This document shows positions 7,624 to 14,547 of a stretch of DNA of 36,776 bases, in pieces. The notes below the pieces were generated by a model. The model saw only the letters and a program-made list of their open reading frames with translations, did no database searches and had not been told where the DNA came from. A program made the translations under genes and the position numbers. The DNA is from a virus. The stretch is from the IMG/VR virus record IMGVR_UViG_3300044951_000036, positions 1-36,776 of that record. The stretch is one strand, 5' to 3'. How positions within the stretch are numbered: position 1 is the stretch's first letter; every line of letters starts with the position of its first letter.

Positions 7624-8288
7624 GCTGTCTCTCCTTGTAATGCCCTGCGGATTGCTTCGTGCGAAACAACTACCCCATGGCTGGTTTTTAAAACATTTGA
7701 AATCCCCCGAAACGAAATCCCTGTCGCCCTCATCTCCTTGGCATACGCCAGCGCTGCCTGCTCATGGGGAATCGCCACCAGGGTAGCCGCCTGACCAGTG
7801 CCTTGCACGGCATACCCAAACTTGGCCGAACCACCCAGATGCCCTCCAGCCTTGCGCTTGGCGGCTTGCCCCTGCTTCTGCCTCTCCTTGAGCACTCTGC
7901 GCTCATGGCCAGCAAAGCTGCACAAGATCTCCAGCATCAACTGCGCGTAGATGTTGCTGGAGTCAGTGACATCCCCGTGGCCGTTGATGATCAGCTTGAC
8001 GCCAAGCTCCTTGCACCGCTTGATCGACTGCAAGGCATCCAGCAAATCACGGCTGAACCGATCCAGCTTCGCCACAATCACAGTGTCGCCCTGCTGTAAG
8101 GTGATGCCGTTGGCCTCCAAGCGTGCAAAGAAGGGGTCAGCGCCGCTGACGCCGCCATCCTCAATAAACTGGCTGATGACCAGGCCGTGGCTCATCGCGT
8201 TGCCGTTAATCTGCTGGCGCTGCTCCTGCATGCTGGTGTTGTCCACCTGCTCCGCAGTGCTCACCCTCACATAACCGTAGACCGTCAT
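7620..8288 (-). CDS. Small serine recombinase (resolvase/invertase family)
   Basis: This 222-residue enzyme should recombine DNA at paired sites through a phosphoserine intermediate. YVRVST near the start puts the nucleophile at Ser10 and an arginine at residue 8, exactly as in gamma-delta resolvase. AKLDRFSRD (R77, R80) supplies the further active-site arginines, and a long E-helix region (around IYAQLMLEILCSFAGHERR) follows. The C-terminal 35 residues form an HTH (GISFRGISNVL..., VSHEAIRRAL). A GTG start at 8297 is possible, but ATG 8288 has AGGGAG eight bases upstream. It lacks the large C-terminal domains of serine integrases, so dimer resolution or inversion is more likely than chromosomal integration. 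Confidence 0.93.
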   Translation of the reverse strand: MTVYGYVRVSTAEQVDNTSMQEQRQQINGNAMSHGLVISQFIEDGGVSGADPFFARLEANGITLQQGDTVIVAKLDRFSRDLLDALQSIKRCKELGVKLIINGHGDVTDSSNIYAQLMLEILCSFAGHERRVLKERQKQGQAAKRKAGGHLGGSAKFGYAVQGTGQAATLVAIPHEQAALAYAKEMRATGISFRGISNVLKTSHGVVVSHEAIRRALQGETA

Positions 8289-8291
8289 TAG

Positions 8292-8327
8292 TTGCACTCC
8301 CTGTTAATTTATTGACTGACAGTGCAA
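8292..8327. repeat. Inverted repeat upstream of the serine recombinase
   Basis: TTGCACT at 8292-8298 and AGTGCAA at 8321-8327 are perfect inverted repeats separated by 22 bases. The stem extends outside that to CTGT/ACAG if three bases are bulged. The repeat covers the start of the recombinase transcript and touches the -10 element, so it may be an operator or part of a recombination site. Confidence 0.6.
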
Positions 8328-8354
8328 TTATGTAGCAGGTTGGCAGGTTGTCAA
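8327..8354 (-). promoter_or_regulatory. Strong sigma70-type promoter for the recombinase operon
   Basis: Read on the minus strand, TTGACA (8354-8349) is a perfect -35 and CATAAT (8332-8327) a five-of-six -10, with a 16-base spacer. The spacer is filled by two tandem copies of an octamer. Transcription would start about 8320 and run into the recombinase and the small genes leading to TerL. Confidence 0.75.
8335..8350. repeat. Tandem octamer in the promoter spacer
   Basis: GCAGGTTG occurs twice head to tail (8335-8342 and 8343-8350), occupying the space between the -35 and -10 elements of the recombinase promoter. This placement suits a repressor or recombinase binding site. Confidence 0.7.
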
Positions 8355-8493
8355 GTGGTTTTTTAAAAAAATTTTTTTAGGGAATGAGGGTTGGTAGGTG
8401 ATTAGTGCCGCATCTCTCGCCCCCCGCCAGACGCGGGACGGGGGGGGTCAGACGCGGCTGGCGACCAGCAGACCAGCCGCCGGCCCCAGATTC
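8355..8493. other. Non-coding segment with AT tract and GC-rich repeats
   Basis: No credible gene is present here. From 8359 an A/T-only run (T6A7T7) borders the promoter. Further along, a C-run and a G-run (about 8420-8447) could pair, and CAGACGCGG is repeated at 8428-8436 and 8449-8457. The abrupt AT-to-GC change and paired repeats suggest a protein-binding or recombination site, or a terminator-like structure after TerS, but none matches a standard intrinsic terminator on the minus strand. Confidence 0.4.
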
Positions 8494-8509
8494 CGAGGGT
8501 TAACCCTCG
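8494..8509. repeat. 16-bp perfect palindrome over the TerS stop codon
   Basis: CGAGGGTTAACCCTCG is perfectly self-complementary and includes the TAA stop of TerS (8502-8500). It has no loop, so it looks more like a dimeric protein-binding site than an RNA terminator. Confidence 0.6.
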
Positions 8510-9009
8510 TCAATCGTGGCTTTGTCAATTCCGTTTACGGGCGTGACACTTCTGTGCCGCAGCGCATCGAGTGCCATGCTGCCTAGGTCGATGTTCACCA
8601 AGGGCGCAGCCTTGTCGCTGTAGGTGTCGTTTAGCTTGCCGGCCAGCCAGCGCCGGGTGTCCACCCGCAGCTTCGCTACCTGCGCCTCTTGCGGTGTCGC
8701 AGCGTCTGCAATCTCGATGGTTTGTTCTGCTAAACTTTGCCCACCTCGCGCACGCGCCTGTGCGTAAGACTTCCGGCGCGTCTCGCCGCCCCTGTCAAGC
8801 CACCTGTCAAAGGTAGCAGCACCGACCCCCAATGTCCTGCACAGCGCGGCAACCGTGCCGCCATTTGCAAGGAATTCAAACGCGGCGTCCTCACCCCCAA
8901 GTTTGTGGATGGCTTTGTTAGCCAAGCTGACCTCTGCCTTTTTGCTTTGCGCTGCCGCGATGTTTGCAGCGTTTTGGTCTGCAACTGCTGTCAATGTGTC
9001 AAGCCCCAT
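8500..9009 (-). CDS. terS: Terminase small subunit (Sf6-like)
   Basis: TerS recognises phage DNA and recruits TerL for packaging. This 169-residue protein has an HTH in the first half (NGGTVAALCRTLGVGAATFDRWL) and the signature of Sf6-type small terminases, a helix SLAEQTIEIADAATPQEA followed by AKLRVDTRRWLAGKLNDTY. ATG 9009 is chosen over 9042 because GAGGAG lies seven bases upstream, and it gives an 11-base overlap with the VRR-NUC gene. Unusually, the recombinase and eight small genes separate it from TerL. Confidence 0.9.
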   Translation of the reverse strand: MGLDTLTAVADQNAANIAAAQSKKAEVSLANKAIHKLGGEDAAFEFLANGGTVAALCRTLGVGAATFDRWLDRGGETRRKSYAQARARGGQSLAEQTIEIADAATPQEAQVAKLRVDTRRWLAGKLNDTYSDKAAPLVNIDLGSMALDALRHRSVTPVNGIDKATIDEG

Positions 9010-9373
9010 CCAAGTACTCCTCAATGATTTTAAAACCCTCATCGGCTGATCTGGCGATAACGCACAGGTAGCCTTCCCCGTTTAATTGCCTTGCAATGCA
9101 ACCCTGCTCCTTGCTGACAACCCCTACCTTCGTCTTCATCTCCACAAACAACCCGCCAAACCCCTTGGATCGCCGCAGGACGCACAGATCAGGCATTCCA
9201 GCCAGTACACCCTCACCATGCAGCCTAACGCGCTCTGAGGCCGTTCTATCGCCCCCATTCGGTATTGCCGCAATCAGCACATCCGGATAGAACGCCCTGA
9301 CCCGCTGCACCAGCCGCACCTGCTCCTTGTGCTCAATGCTCTGTCGTTTGCGTTTTAGGTCAATTCCCACCAT
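8999..9373 (-). CDS. VRR-NUC domain nuclease
   Basis: This 124-residue protein is a stand-alone VRR-NUC nuclease of the PD-(D/E)XK superfamily, proposed to act on branched DNA such as Holliday junctions. It shows IPNGGDRTASERVRL near residue 38, the AGMPDLCVL motif with the catalytic Asp near residue 62, and LFVEMKTK (E-x-K) near residue 76, followed by SKEQGCIARQLNGEGY. It overlaps the preceding gene by 19 bases and TerS by 11. In this operon it probably resolves replication or recombination intermediates before packaging. Confidence 0.9.
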   Translation of the reverse strand: MVGIDLKRKRQSIEHKEQVRLVQRVRAFYPDVLIAAIPNGGDRTASERVRLHGEGVLAGMPDLCVLRRSKGFGGLFVEMKTKVGVVSKEQGCIARQLNGEGYLCVIARSADEGFKIIEEYLDGA

Positions 9374-9690
9374 GCAGGTGATTCTACGGACTCAGCAGGC
9401 TTTGCGGCGTCCCGATCCACAAACATGTGGCAGTGGTGCGGCACATCCAAAATGCAATGCAAATCCGTTTTTGTACAAAAGTCCTGATTGAACAAAACCC
9501 TGACCCATCCGTTCTTTGCCTCGGCGCCGTGAAACATCCACTGCGCAGGCTTTTCGTTGAGCCTCCTGAACTTCTCAAAGTCCTCTGCCGTGAAATTCCA
9601 GCGCTGTATCCTCGACTCCAGATTTGCGCACTTTTTGCACCAAACGCGGTCATCATCTTCCCATTCATCTGCCTGTGGATAACTTTTCAC
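9355..9690 (-). CDS. Cys/His-rich small protein, possible zinc binding or nuclease-like
   Basis: I choose GTG 9690 as start: AAGGAG lies seven bases upstream, and everything above it to 9916 is repeat-rich non-coding sequence. The product is 111 residues with WCKKC near residue 17, then NQDFC, LHC and PHHCH near residues 72-88, arranged as two possible metal sites. It has an aromatic-rich ending (SPAWWEL). The frame stays open upstream to 10323, but that part overlaps the primase in another frame or is iteron sequence. One DnaA box (9674-9682) lies within the first codons. I do not recognise the family. Confidence 0.7.
   Translation of the reverse strand: MKSYPQADEWEDDDRVWCKKCANLESRIQRWNFTAEDFEKFRRLNEKPAQWMFHGAEAKNGWVRVLFNQDFCTKTDLHCILDVPHHCHMFVDRDAAKPAESVESPAWWELT
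9674..9682 (-). promoter_or_regulatory. DnaA box 1
   Basis: TGTGGATAA is the exact complement of TTATCCACA, the high-affinity DnaA box of most bacteria. It lies within CTGTGGATAAC, which recurs twice at 9793-9814. It overlaps the first codons of the Cys/His-rich gene. Confidence 0.7.
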
Positions 9691-9703
9691 TGTCAAGCTC
9701 CTT

Positions 9704-9762
9704 AGTCGAGGATACCAAGTCGAAGATACCCCCCATGGGAAAAATCCTCGGTATCCTCGACT
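9704..9762. repeat. 13-bp inverted and direct repeats in the origin island
   Basis: AGTCGAGGATACC (9704-9716) is followed directly by a near copy AGTCGAAGATACC (9718-9730) and matched by its perfect inverse GGTATCCTCGACT at 9750-9762. These share the GGTATCCTCGA core of the iterons at 9856-9888, so one protein probably binds all of them. Confidence 0.75.
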
Positions 9763-9793
9763 TGTCAAGCTGGTCAAAAATCGGTGATTAAGC

Positions 9794-9830
9794 TGTGGAT
9801 AACCTGTGGATAACTCCACAGGGTTATCCA
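9794..9830. promoter_or_regulatory. Two tandem DnaA boxes and a flanking hairpin
   Basis: TGTGGATAA occurs at 9794-9802 and 9805-9813, in phase at 11 bp. The second box starts an 8-bp inverted repeat, TGGATAAC (9807-9814) with GTTATCCA (9823-9830), around an 8-base loop. One helical turn between boxes favours cooperative DnaA binding. Confidence 0.7.
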
Positions 9831-9855
9831 ACAGCGCCATCTTTGTCGGGGTGAC

Positions 9856-9888
9856 GGTATCCTCGAGGTATCTCCGAGGTATCTCCGA
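9856..9888. repeat. Three tandem 11-bp iterons
   Basis: GGTATCCTCGA (9856-9866), GGTATCTCCGA (9867-9877) and GGTATCTCCGA (9878-9888) lie head to tail with a period of one helical turn. A related CCTCGACTTGTC element follows at 9891 and also occurs at 9755. The period of 11 is not a multiple of three, which argues against selection as protein code. Confidence 0.8.
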
Positions 9889-9916
9889 CTCCTCGACTTG
9901 TCCAAGAGCACTGATT

Positions 9917-12091
9917 TCACCCCTCATGGCGACCACCTTGGGACAAAATGTTCCACGAATTGTTCTCCGCATCTGGCGCAAATCGGCGTAAAACTGACAG
10001 GCCAATAGCCCGTTTAACATCACCTTTTGATGAACCTGGCACGGCTGCATAGATGTCTGCCCAATCCAATTTGTAGGCATGTGGGTACATTCGGCAGTCC
10101 TTTGGAGCGTTGGAGCCACGGCGAATGACCACCCCTTCGGGATGTTCATTGATGATGGTTTGGACGAAAGCTGCTGCCGTGTCGCACTTGTCCATGATGC
10201 GCTGTGACTTGTTTTCTTCGATGCGTTGTGCGGCCTCCTGCTTGCGTGATGATTCGCTTGTCGGGTACGGGATGACTGTGATGCACTGGACATCCTGCAT
10301 GTTTCCGTGACGGGTGAGAACAACCTCGTTGTGGATGTGGGTCTGGAAGCTGATTTCTCTGTGGATCGGCTCGTAGCGGGTTTTTATTAATCGCATGAAG
10401 CGGTTCTTTTCCTCATCCATGAACAAGATGGCGGTCAGGGTTGCATCACCTGTGAAGGCAGATGCGCCACGGGCCATGGCGGCATCATCATTGGTCTGGG
10501 CCGTCTTGGCGGTGTGGGTTATTATTTTGATAGGGGTGTTTAGTTGGGTGTAAATAGTCTGCTTGATGGCGGCCATGTAACTGCCGACTTCAGAGTTATC
10601 ATTCTCATTCTCTATTTCTAATGTTGCATTAGAAGTATCTATTATGAGAAATGGCCGTTCATTAGTTGTGTGTCTGATGACATTCTCTGCGAGTAAGAGT
10701 ATTTCGGGCACTTTAGACCGCTTTGATTCAATCACAATAAACCAATGGGCGACTTCAACTGGGTCTAGATTCCAGTATTTAATATAAGCATAAAGAGATT
10801 GTCTGACTTGGTTGGCGTCCTCGGTGACATAGAGAATCTTCCTGCGGGATTCGGTTTTTAATGGTGAGTCGGATAAGGTGAAGCCGGCAACGATAAGGCA
10901 GACGCTGACCATTGCAGTGGTCTTGCCGACTCCAGGCTGGCCAGCGCTGACGGAAAAACTGTGGGCGAGAAAGCCGTCAATCAGGTACTCGACAGGGTAG
11001 AGCTTGGTCAGGTCGAGGAAGAGTTCTTTCCAGTAGGGTAGGGGCTGGTCTGTGGGTGTTGGCTGGTCACTGGCGACTTGAGCCTGCTGAGCTTGGATGA
11101 AGTTGGAGAAATCCTCCACTGCCGACTTGCGGTCAGCGGCCTTGGATGGTGGGCTGTAGCCGCCCAGCTTGGCATGGTGGAACAGCGTGCCGATGGATAC
11201 GCCCTTGCCTTGGTGGAATGATTTCCAGTGCGTGTCGATGTCCTGCTCAGACTTGTACTTGCTGCCTTGGCTGCTCCAGCCGGCCCACAGTTCATGGCCT
11301 TGGCTGCCAAAGGCCGTGTGCAGAGCTTGGCCAATCTCGATCCATGTCGTGTAATCGCAGTCAGGGTTGATAAATTGCAGGGCTTGGGCGGCCTTGCTGA
11401 TGTCATCTGGCGCGGATGACAGCACTGGCTGGTACTCAGGCTTGGGCCGTGGCACTTCGGCTGGCTGGTTGGAATTGTCCTGCTCAATGACCCCCCACAT
11501 GGTCAGGAGGGACAGCAGGTTGTCGTGCGTCTCGTTGGATAGTTTGCCGTTGAGTTTCTGGCCTGACAGCAGCACTGACTTGCCTGGTGATGTTGGCAGT
11601 CCAAACACCTCAATCTCTTGGCCGCCGCCCAGCTTGTACTTGGGCTTGATCTTGTCCAAATCTTCATCAGCCACGAACAGGAAGACATGCCGGCCCCGTC
11701 CGGAGACGCTTACCTCCGTCAATTGATCCTGCTGCTTGACCCACTCGGCCATGCGCTTGATGGCTATGTTGGTAGCCGATGTGGAGTGCTTCATGTCCAC
11801 ATCGAGGCAGACCAGGTATGCGCCTTGGCTCATGGCTGGGGTCTGCATCACGATGCCCAGATAGCTGCCGGCTGGCGCGGCGTCCATAGTCAGCACCTCG
11901 GATGCTGAGTAAAGCTGATCAGGTGGCGTGTCACGCGCTACACCTTGGCCGGACTTCTTGTAGGGAATCTTTTTGCCATCGGCAGTGGTGGCGAATGTGC
12001 AGAACACTGCTGATGGATGCTGCTCAATCAGCTTGACAGCAATGGCATGAGAGTTTGTAAACTCATCGGCCATTTTGGGTAAAATACTCAT
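9917..12091 (-). CDS. Primase-helicase (PrimPol-like, PriCT-2 and RepA-type AAA ATPase)
   Basis: This 724-residue replication protein should prime and unwind DNA. The N-terminal part resembles archaeo-eukaryotic primase-polymerases, with CLDVDM (D97, D99) as the metal site and SGRGRHVFLF (about 130-139) as the following His motif. Residues about 229-312 fit the PriCT-2 linker domain (DYTTWIEIGQALHTAFG, HWKSFHQGKGVSIGTLFHHAK). A RepA/DnaB-like ATPase follows, with Walker A GQPGVGKTT (384-392) and Walker B FLIIDTSN. A TTG-initiated extension to 12193 is possible. I prefer ATG 12091 or 12073, although neither has a strong ribosome-binding site. No polymerase gene accompanies it. Confidence 0.88.
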   Translation of the reverse strand: MSILPKMADEFTNSHAIAVKLIEQHPSAVFCTFATTADGKKIPYKKSGQGVARDTPPDQLYSASEVLTMDAAPAGSYLGIVMQTPAMSQGAYLVCLDVDMKHSTSATNIAIKRMAEWVKQQDQLTEVSVSGRGRHVFLFVADEDLDKIKPKYKLGGGQEIEVFGLPTSPGKSVLLSGQKLNGKLSNETHDNLLSLLTMWGVIEQDNSNQPAEVPRPKPEYQPVLSSAPDDISKAAQALQFINPDCDYTTWIEIGQALHTAFGSQGHELWAGWSSQGSKYKSEQDIDTHWKSFHQGKGVSIGTLFHHAKLGGYSPPSKAADRKSAVEDFSNFIQAQQAQVASDQPTPTDQPLPYWKELFLDLTKLYPVEYLIDGFLAHSFSVSAGQPGVGKTTAMVSVCLIVAGFTLSDSPLKTESRRKILYVTEDANQVRQSLYAYIKYWNLDPVEVAHWFIVIESKRSKVPEILLLAENVIRHTTNERPFLIIDTSNATLEIENENDNSEVGSYMAAIKQTIYTQLNTPIKIITHTAKTAQTNDDAAMARGASAFTGDATLTAILFMDEEKNRFMRLIKTRYEPIHREISFQTHIHNEVVLTRHGNMQDVQCITVIPYPTSESSRKQEAAQRIEENKSQRIMDKCDTAAAFVQTIINEHPEGVVIRRGSNAPKDCRMYPHAYKLDWADIYAAVPGSSKGDVKRAIGLSVLRRFAPDAENNSWNILSQGGRHEG

Positions 12092-12129
12092 GTTGTTGAT
12101 CTCGCGGTTGACGACAAGTTGTTCTCCTT

Positions 12130-12177
12130 CTGGAGTGATCCAGTTACCCCTGATGGTTAGCGCCGTCAGGGGTTTTT
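12130..12177 (+). terminator. Hairpins in the primase leader, terminator-like on the plus strand
   Basis: CCCCTGATGG (12147-12156) pairs with CCGTCAGGGG (12163-12172) around a six-base loop, ten pairs including one wobble, and TTTTT follows at once, so on the plus strand it is a textbook intrinsic terminator. A second small hairpin (CTGGA/TCCAG, 12130-12143) lies beside it. On the minus strand, in which the operon is transcribed, both would sit in the leader of the primase mRNA without a U-tract. Confidence 0.6.
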
Positions 12178-12195
12178 CTTTGCGGGACAGCAATT

Positions 12196-13248
12196 CTAGT
12201 CCTTGGCCTTTTCCTTGACCAAACTTGCAGCAGCATGCTTCTCACCAATCAGGTCTTCGCTGATGGTGATGTCTAGCTTGGCAATGGCTGATGGCGACTT
12301 GAGATCGAATGCCTGCGGGTAGGACTTCAGAGCCTCGTAGGCCAAGGCATCACTCTTCCAAAACTTGGTCTTGCGCCCCGGGCGCATCGTCCAGCCTTGG
12401 ATGGTTGACCCCTCGGTGATCTGACGCTTTGCTGACTCCAGCACTGACTCAGACCACATGGCTGCAAGCTGCGCCAGTTCAATATCTTCTGGCGTAACGG
12501 CTGGCACGGCAATGGTGTCATCTTTCTCGGCTTGCTTCACGATGTCGGCAAACTCTTTGCGTGCGTTGTCCTGCACCTTTTGGCGCATGGACGGGCAGAT
12601 GGGCTTGGCCTTGCAGTATCTGCAAGCACTGGTGGATGGGTTGGTCGGCGCGTTATCGGTCAGGGCCAGGTTGGCAGCGGCCAGCAGGTCATGGCCGTGG
12701 GAGATCAGGTCAGTGCCTGAGACTGTCCACTTGCTGTGGCCGGCACGGGGCTGGAAGATGTGCATGGTGCATGTGATAGATGCAGGCGCATTCAACATGC
12801 GCATAACGCCCAGGGCGTAGGTCAGCATCTGCTTGTTGTCCTCGGCCTCGACCAGCACCCTTCCGGTTTTTAGATCGACCACATGGAGGTGGTCGCCTTC
12901 GACCAGCACGGCGTCTGCTGTACCACCGAGTGACTCATGCAGAGTCTTGAGTCCAGCATCCACCTTGACTTCGATCATGCGCTTGCGCGGGTTTTCGACA
13001 AGCCTGTTGATGAATTCCGCATATTCCAGCGCCATGTTGAGGTGGTCATCTGGGTAATCGATGGCGTTGACCGCCTCGCCACGCAGTAGCCTTTCGGATA
13101 GCTCATGGATAGCCGTGCCGATAGCAGCAGCCTCACCGGCTGGCTCATACGGCATCTTGCTCTCAAGCCGGTATGAGCCTGGGCAGGACATGACCCGATC
13201 CATGCGGGATGCTGAGAGTCGGGCGTGTTTTCTGGTTTGATGTTGCAT
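12196..13248 (-). CDS. Cas4/AddB-like Fe-S exonuclease (DUF2800, PD-(D/E)XK)
   Basis: The 350-residue protein matches the DUF2800 phage nucleases related to RecB/AddB and Cas4, which resect DNA ends for recombination. It has HARLSAS and SCPGS at the start, a conserved His in AIGTAIHEL (H48), the GGTADAVL Asp (D112) and VVDLKTGR (D125, K127). An Fe-S pattern of one N-terminal cysteine (C22) and three C-terminal ones (C209, C212, C218 in CRYCKAKPIC) follows. AAGGAG six bases before ATG 13248 fixes the start and overlaps the helicase end. Together with the DUF2815 binding protein it could form a recombination module. Confidence 0.9.
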   Translation of the reverse strand: MQHQTRKHARLSASRMDRVMSCPGSYRLESKMPYEPAGEAAAIGTAIHELSERLLRGEAVNAIDYPDDHLNMALEYAEFINRLVENPRKRMIEVKVDAGLKTLHESLGGTADAVLVEGDHLHVVDLKTGRVLVEAEDNKQMLTYALGVMRMLNAPASITCTMHIFQPRAGHSKWTVSGTDLISHGHDLLAAANLALTDNAPTNPSTSACRYCKAKPICPSMRQKVQDNARKEFADIVKQAEKDDTIAVPAVTPEDIELAQLAAMWSESVLESAKRQITEGSTIQGWTMRPGRKTKFWKSDALAYEALKSYPQAFDLKSPSAIAKLDITISEDLIGEKHAAASLVKEKAKD

Positions 13249-13259
13249 GGTTTTCTCCT

Positions 13260-14483
13260 TTAAATAATCTGATTCACGATGTTCTGCTTCTTCAGCACTT
13301 TAGCCAGCACATTGTGGTCGAGTGATGCCCTGATGGTCAGCAGGTAAATCACCGGCTTGACGCCGGACTTGTTGATGTTCTCGACCCTGCTGGATGCCTG
13401 CTCAAGCGCAGAGGTTGACCAGGTGCATTCGACAAAGACGATGGTGTCGGCGGCACTCAGGTCAACACCTTCACTCATGGCCGCTATGTTGCCAATGATG
13501 CACTTGGTCTTGCCACCTTGAAAGGCTGCAATGTTCTCTGTGCGCTTGGCGCTCGGCGTGTCGCCCACCACCACCACAGGCTTGTGCAGCTTGAGTTCAC
13601 TCTCAAGGGCTTGGACTACATCCTTGTGATGCGCAAAAACAACAACAGGCTCACCGGCTTGCAGCAGGTCATCAATAAAGTCGGCGGCATATTGAACCTT
13701 ACGCATGCCGGCCTCTTTCATAATCTCGGCCAGCCCCTCAAAGGCCATGAGAGCATTTGGATTGGCGACCAAGGCATCGGCATCAAACTGCTGCTCACGC
13801 TTGTCTACGGGCAGGTCAAAGGTCACCAGACTGACCTGCGGCTGCTTGTAGTCAATGAAGATGTCCTCCTTCTTCCTGCGCAGGACATGGGGACGCATGA
13901 AGGCTTTGAGTTCAGGGATGTTAGACGCGCCGGAAACATCCATGCCCCAGGGCGCATTCCACATCTTGGCGTAGCGTGCAGCAAAGTCAAACCAGCCGCC
14001 TCGGTAGATGCCCAGCCCGTGCAGGATGGGCCAGAGTTCGATGGGCCGGTTGGGGATGGGCGTGCCGCTGAGTGCATACACCCTATCGATCTTTTTCATC
14101 ATCAGCATGGCCGCCTTGGTGCGGATAGCCTTGTTGTTTTTGAGCCTGTGGCACTCGTCAAACACCACTGTTTTAATTCCCGCAAAATCTGTAACGCTAC
14201 CTAATACATCGTAGTTAACGATGGTCACGCCAGAGACGATAAGCTCACCGGCCTGCTTCTTTCCGGTGATGACTTTGACGGGGATGGACGGGTCGAGCTT
14301 GTTGAATGCGGCCTCCCAGACAGTCTTGGCGATGGCTGGGCAGACAATGATGGCCGGCAGGTGTTCAAGTGCCGCCGCCGCCGCTGGCAGGGTCTTACCT
14401 ACCCTCGGTTGATCGGCAAGAATGCAGCGCCGTTTGGTCAGCAGGAATTGCTTGGCCTCTTCTTGGTGTGGATACAGTTTCAT
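13260..14483 (-). CDS. SNF2/DEAD-type superfamily 2 helicase
   Basis: This 407-residue ATPase has motif I QPRVGKT (25-31), motif II DECH (109-112), motif III SGTP (139-142) and, near the end, motif VI QASSRVENINK, the arrangement of compact phage SNF2-like helicases. Such proteins remodel DNA or displace proteins during replication and recombination. ATG 14483 is preferred to the longer frame (14618) because GAGGAA lies six bases upstream and the protein then starts with the usual MKLYPHQEEA Q-motif region. It is the first gene of the leftward operon. Confidence 0.9.
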   Translation of the reverse strand: MKLYPHQEEAKQFLLTKRRCILADQPRVGKTLPAAAAALEHLPAIIVCPAIAKTVWEAAFNKLDPSIPVKVITGKKQAGELIVSGVTIVNYDVLGSVTDFAGIKTVVFDECHRLKNNKAIRTKAAMLMMKKIDRVYALSGTPIPNRPIELWPILHGLGIYRGGWFDFAARYAKMWNAPWGMDVSGASNIPELKAFMRPHVLRRKKEDIFIDYKQPQVSLVTFDLPVDKREQQFDADALVANPNALMAFEGLAEIMKEAGMRKVQYAADFIDDLLQAGEPVVVFAHHKDVVQALESELKLHKPVVVVGDTPSAKRTENIAAFQGGKTKCIIGNIAAMSEGVDLSAADTIVFVECTWSTSALEQASSRVENINKSGVKPVIYLLTIRASLDHNVLAKVLKKQNIVNQII

Positions 14484-14518
14484 CGGTTTCCTCGGTTTCA
14501 GCGGTTTATGGAGCCTTG

Positions 14519-14547
14519 ATTGTGGCCGATAAAAAAATGACATGCAA
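14519..14547 (-). promoter_or_regulatory. Candidate leftward early promoter
   Basis: On the minus strand TTGCAT (14547-14542) and CACAAT (14524-14519) are separated by 17 bases and point at the helicase gene, about 30 bases from its start. The -35 overlaps the -35 of the divergent rightward promoter, so a single bound protein could control both. Confidence 0.55.

Larger units (their letters stand above)
9691..9916. other. Candidate replication origin: DnaA boxes plus iterons
   Basis: This 226-bp island is the only non-coding stretch inside the replication operon and is packed with repeats. It holds two perfect DnaA boxes 11 bp apart (a third is just outside at 9674), three tandem 11-bp iterons, a 13-bp inverted repeat, two 13-to-14-bp direct repeats (from 9704 and 9718) and an 8-bp stem. 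Iterons plus DnaA boxes are the layout of theta-type origins of plasmids and lambda-like phages. It directly follows the gene for the RepA-like primase-helicase. No strong AT-rich unwinding element stands out, which is a weakness. Confidence 0.65.

Noticed and set aside
7620-8288. Integrase that inserts the phage into the chromosome.
   Set aside because: The protein lacks the long C-terminal zinc and coiled-coil domains of large serine integrases and ends in a simple HTH, like resolvases and invertases. No core attachment site matching a host gene was recognised.
9691-10323. The longer upstream part of the frame ending at 9355 (starts at 10323 or 9927).
   Set aside because: From 9917 upward it overlaps the primase-helicase in another frame, and from 9691 to 9916 it is iteron and DnaA-box sequence with an 11-bp period. 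The GTG at 9690 has a better ribosome-binding site. A start at 9927 remains a minor possibility.
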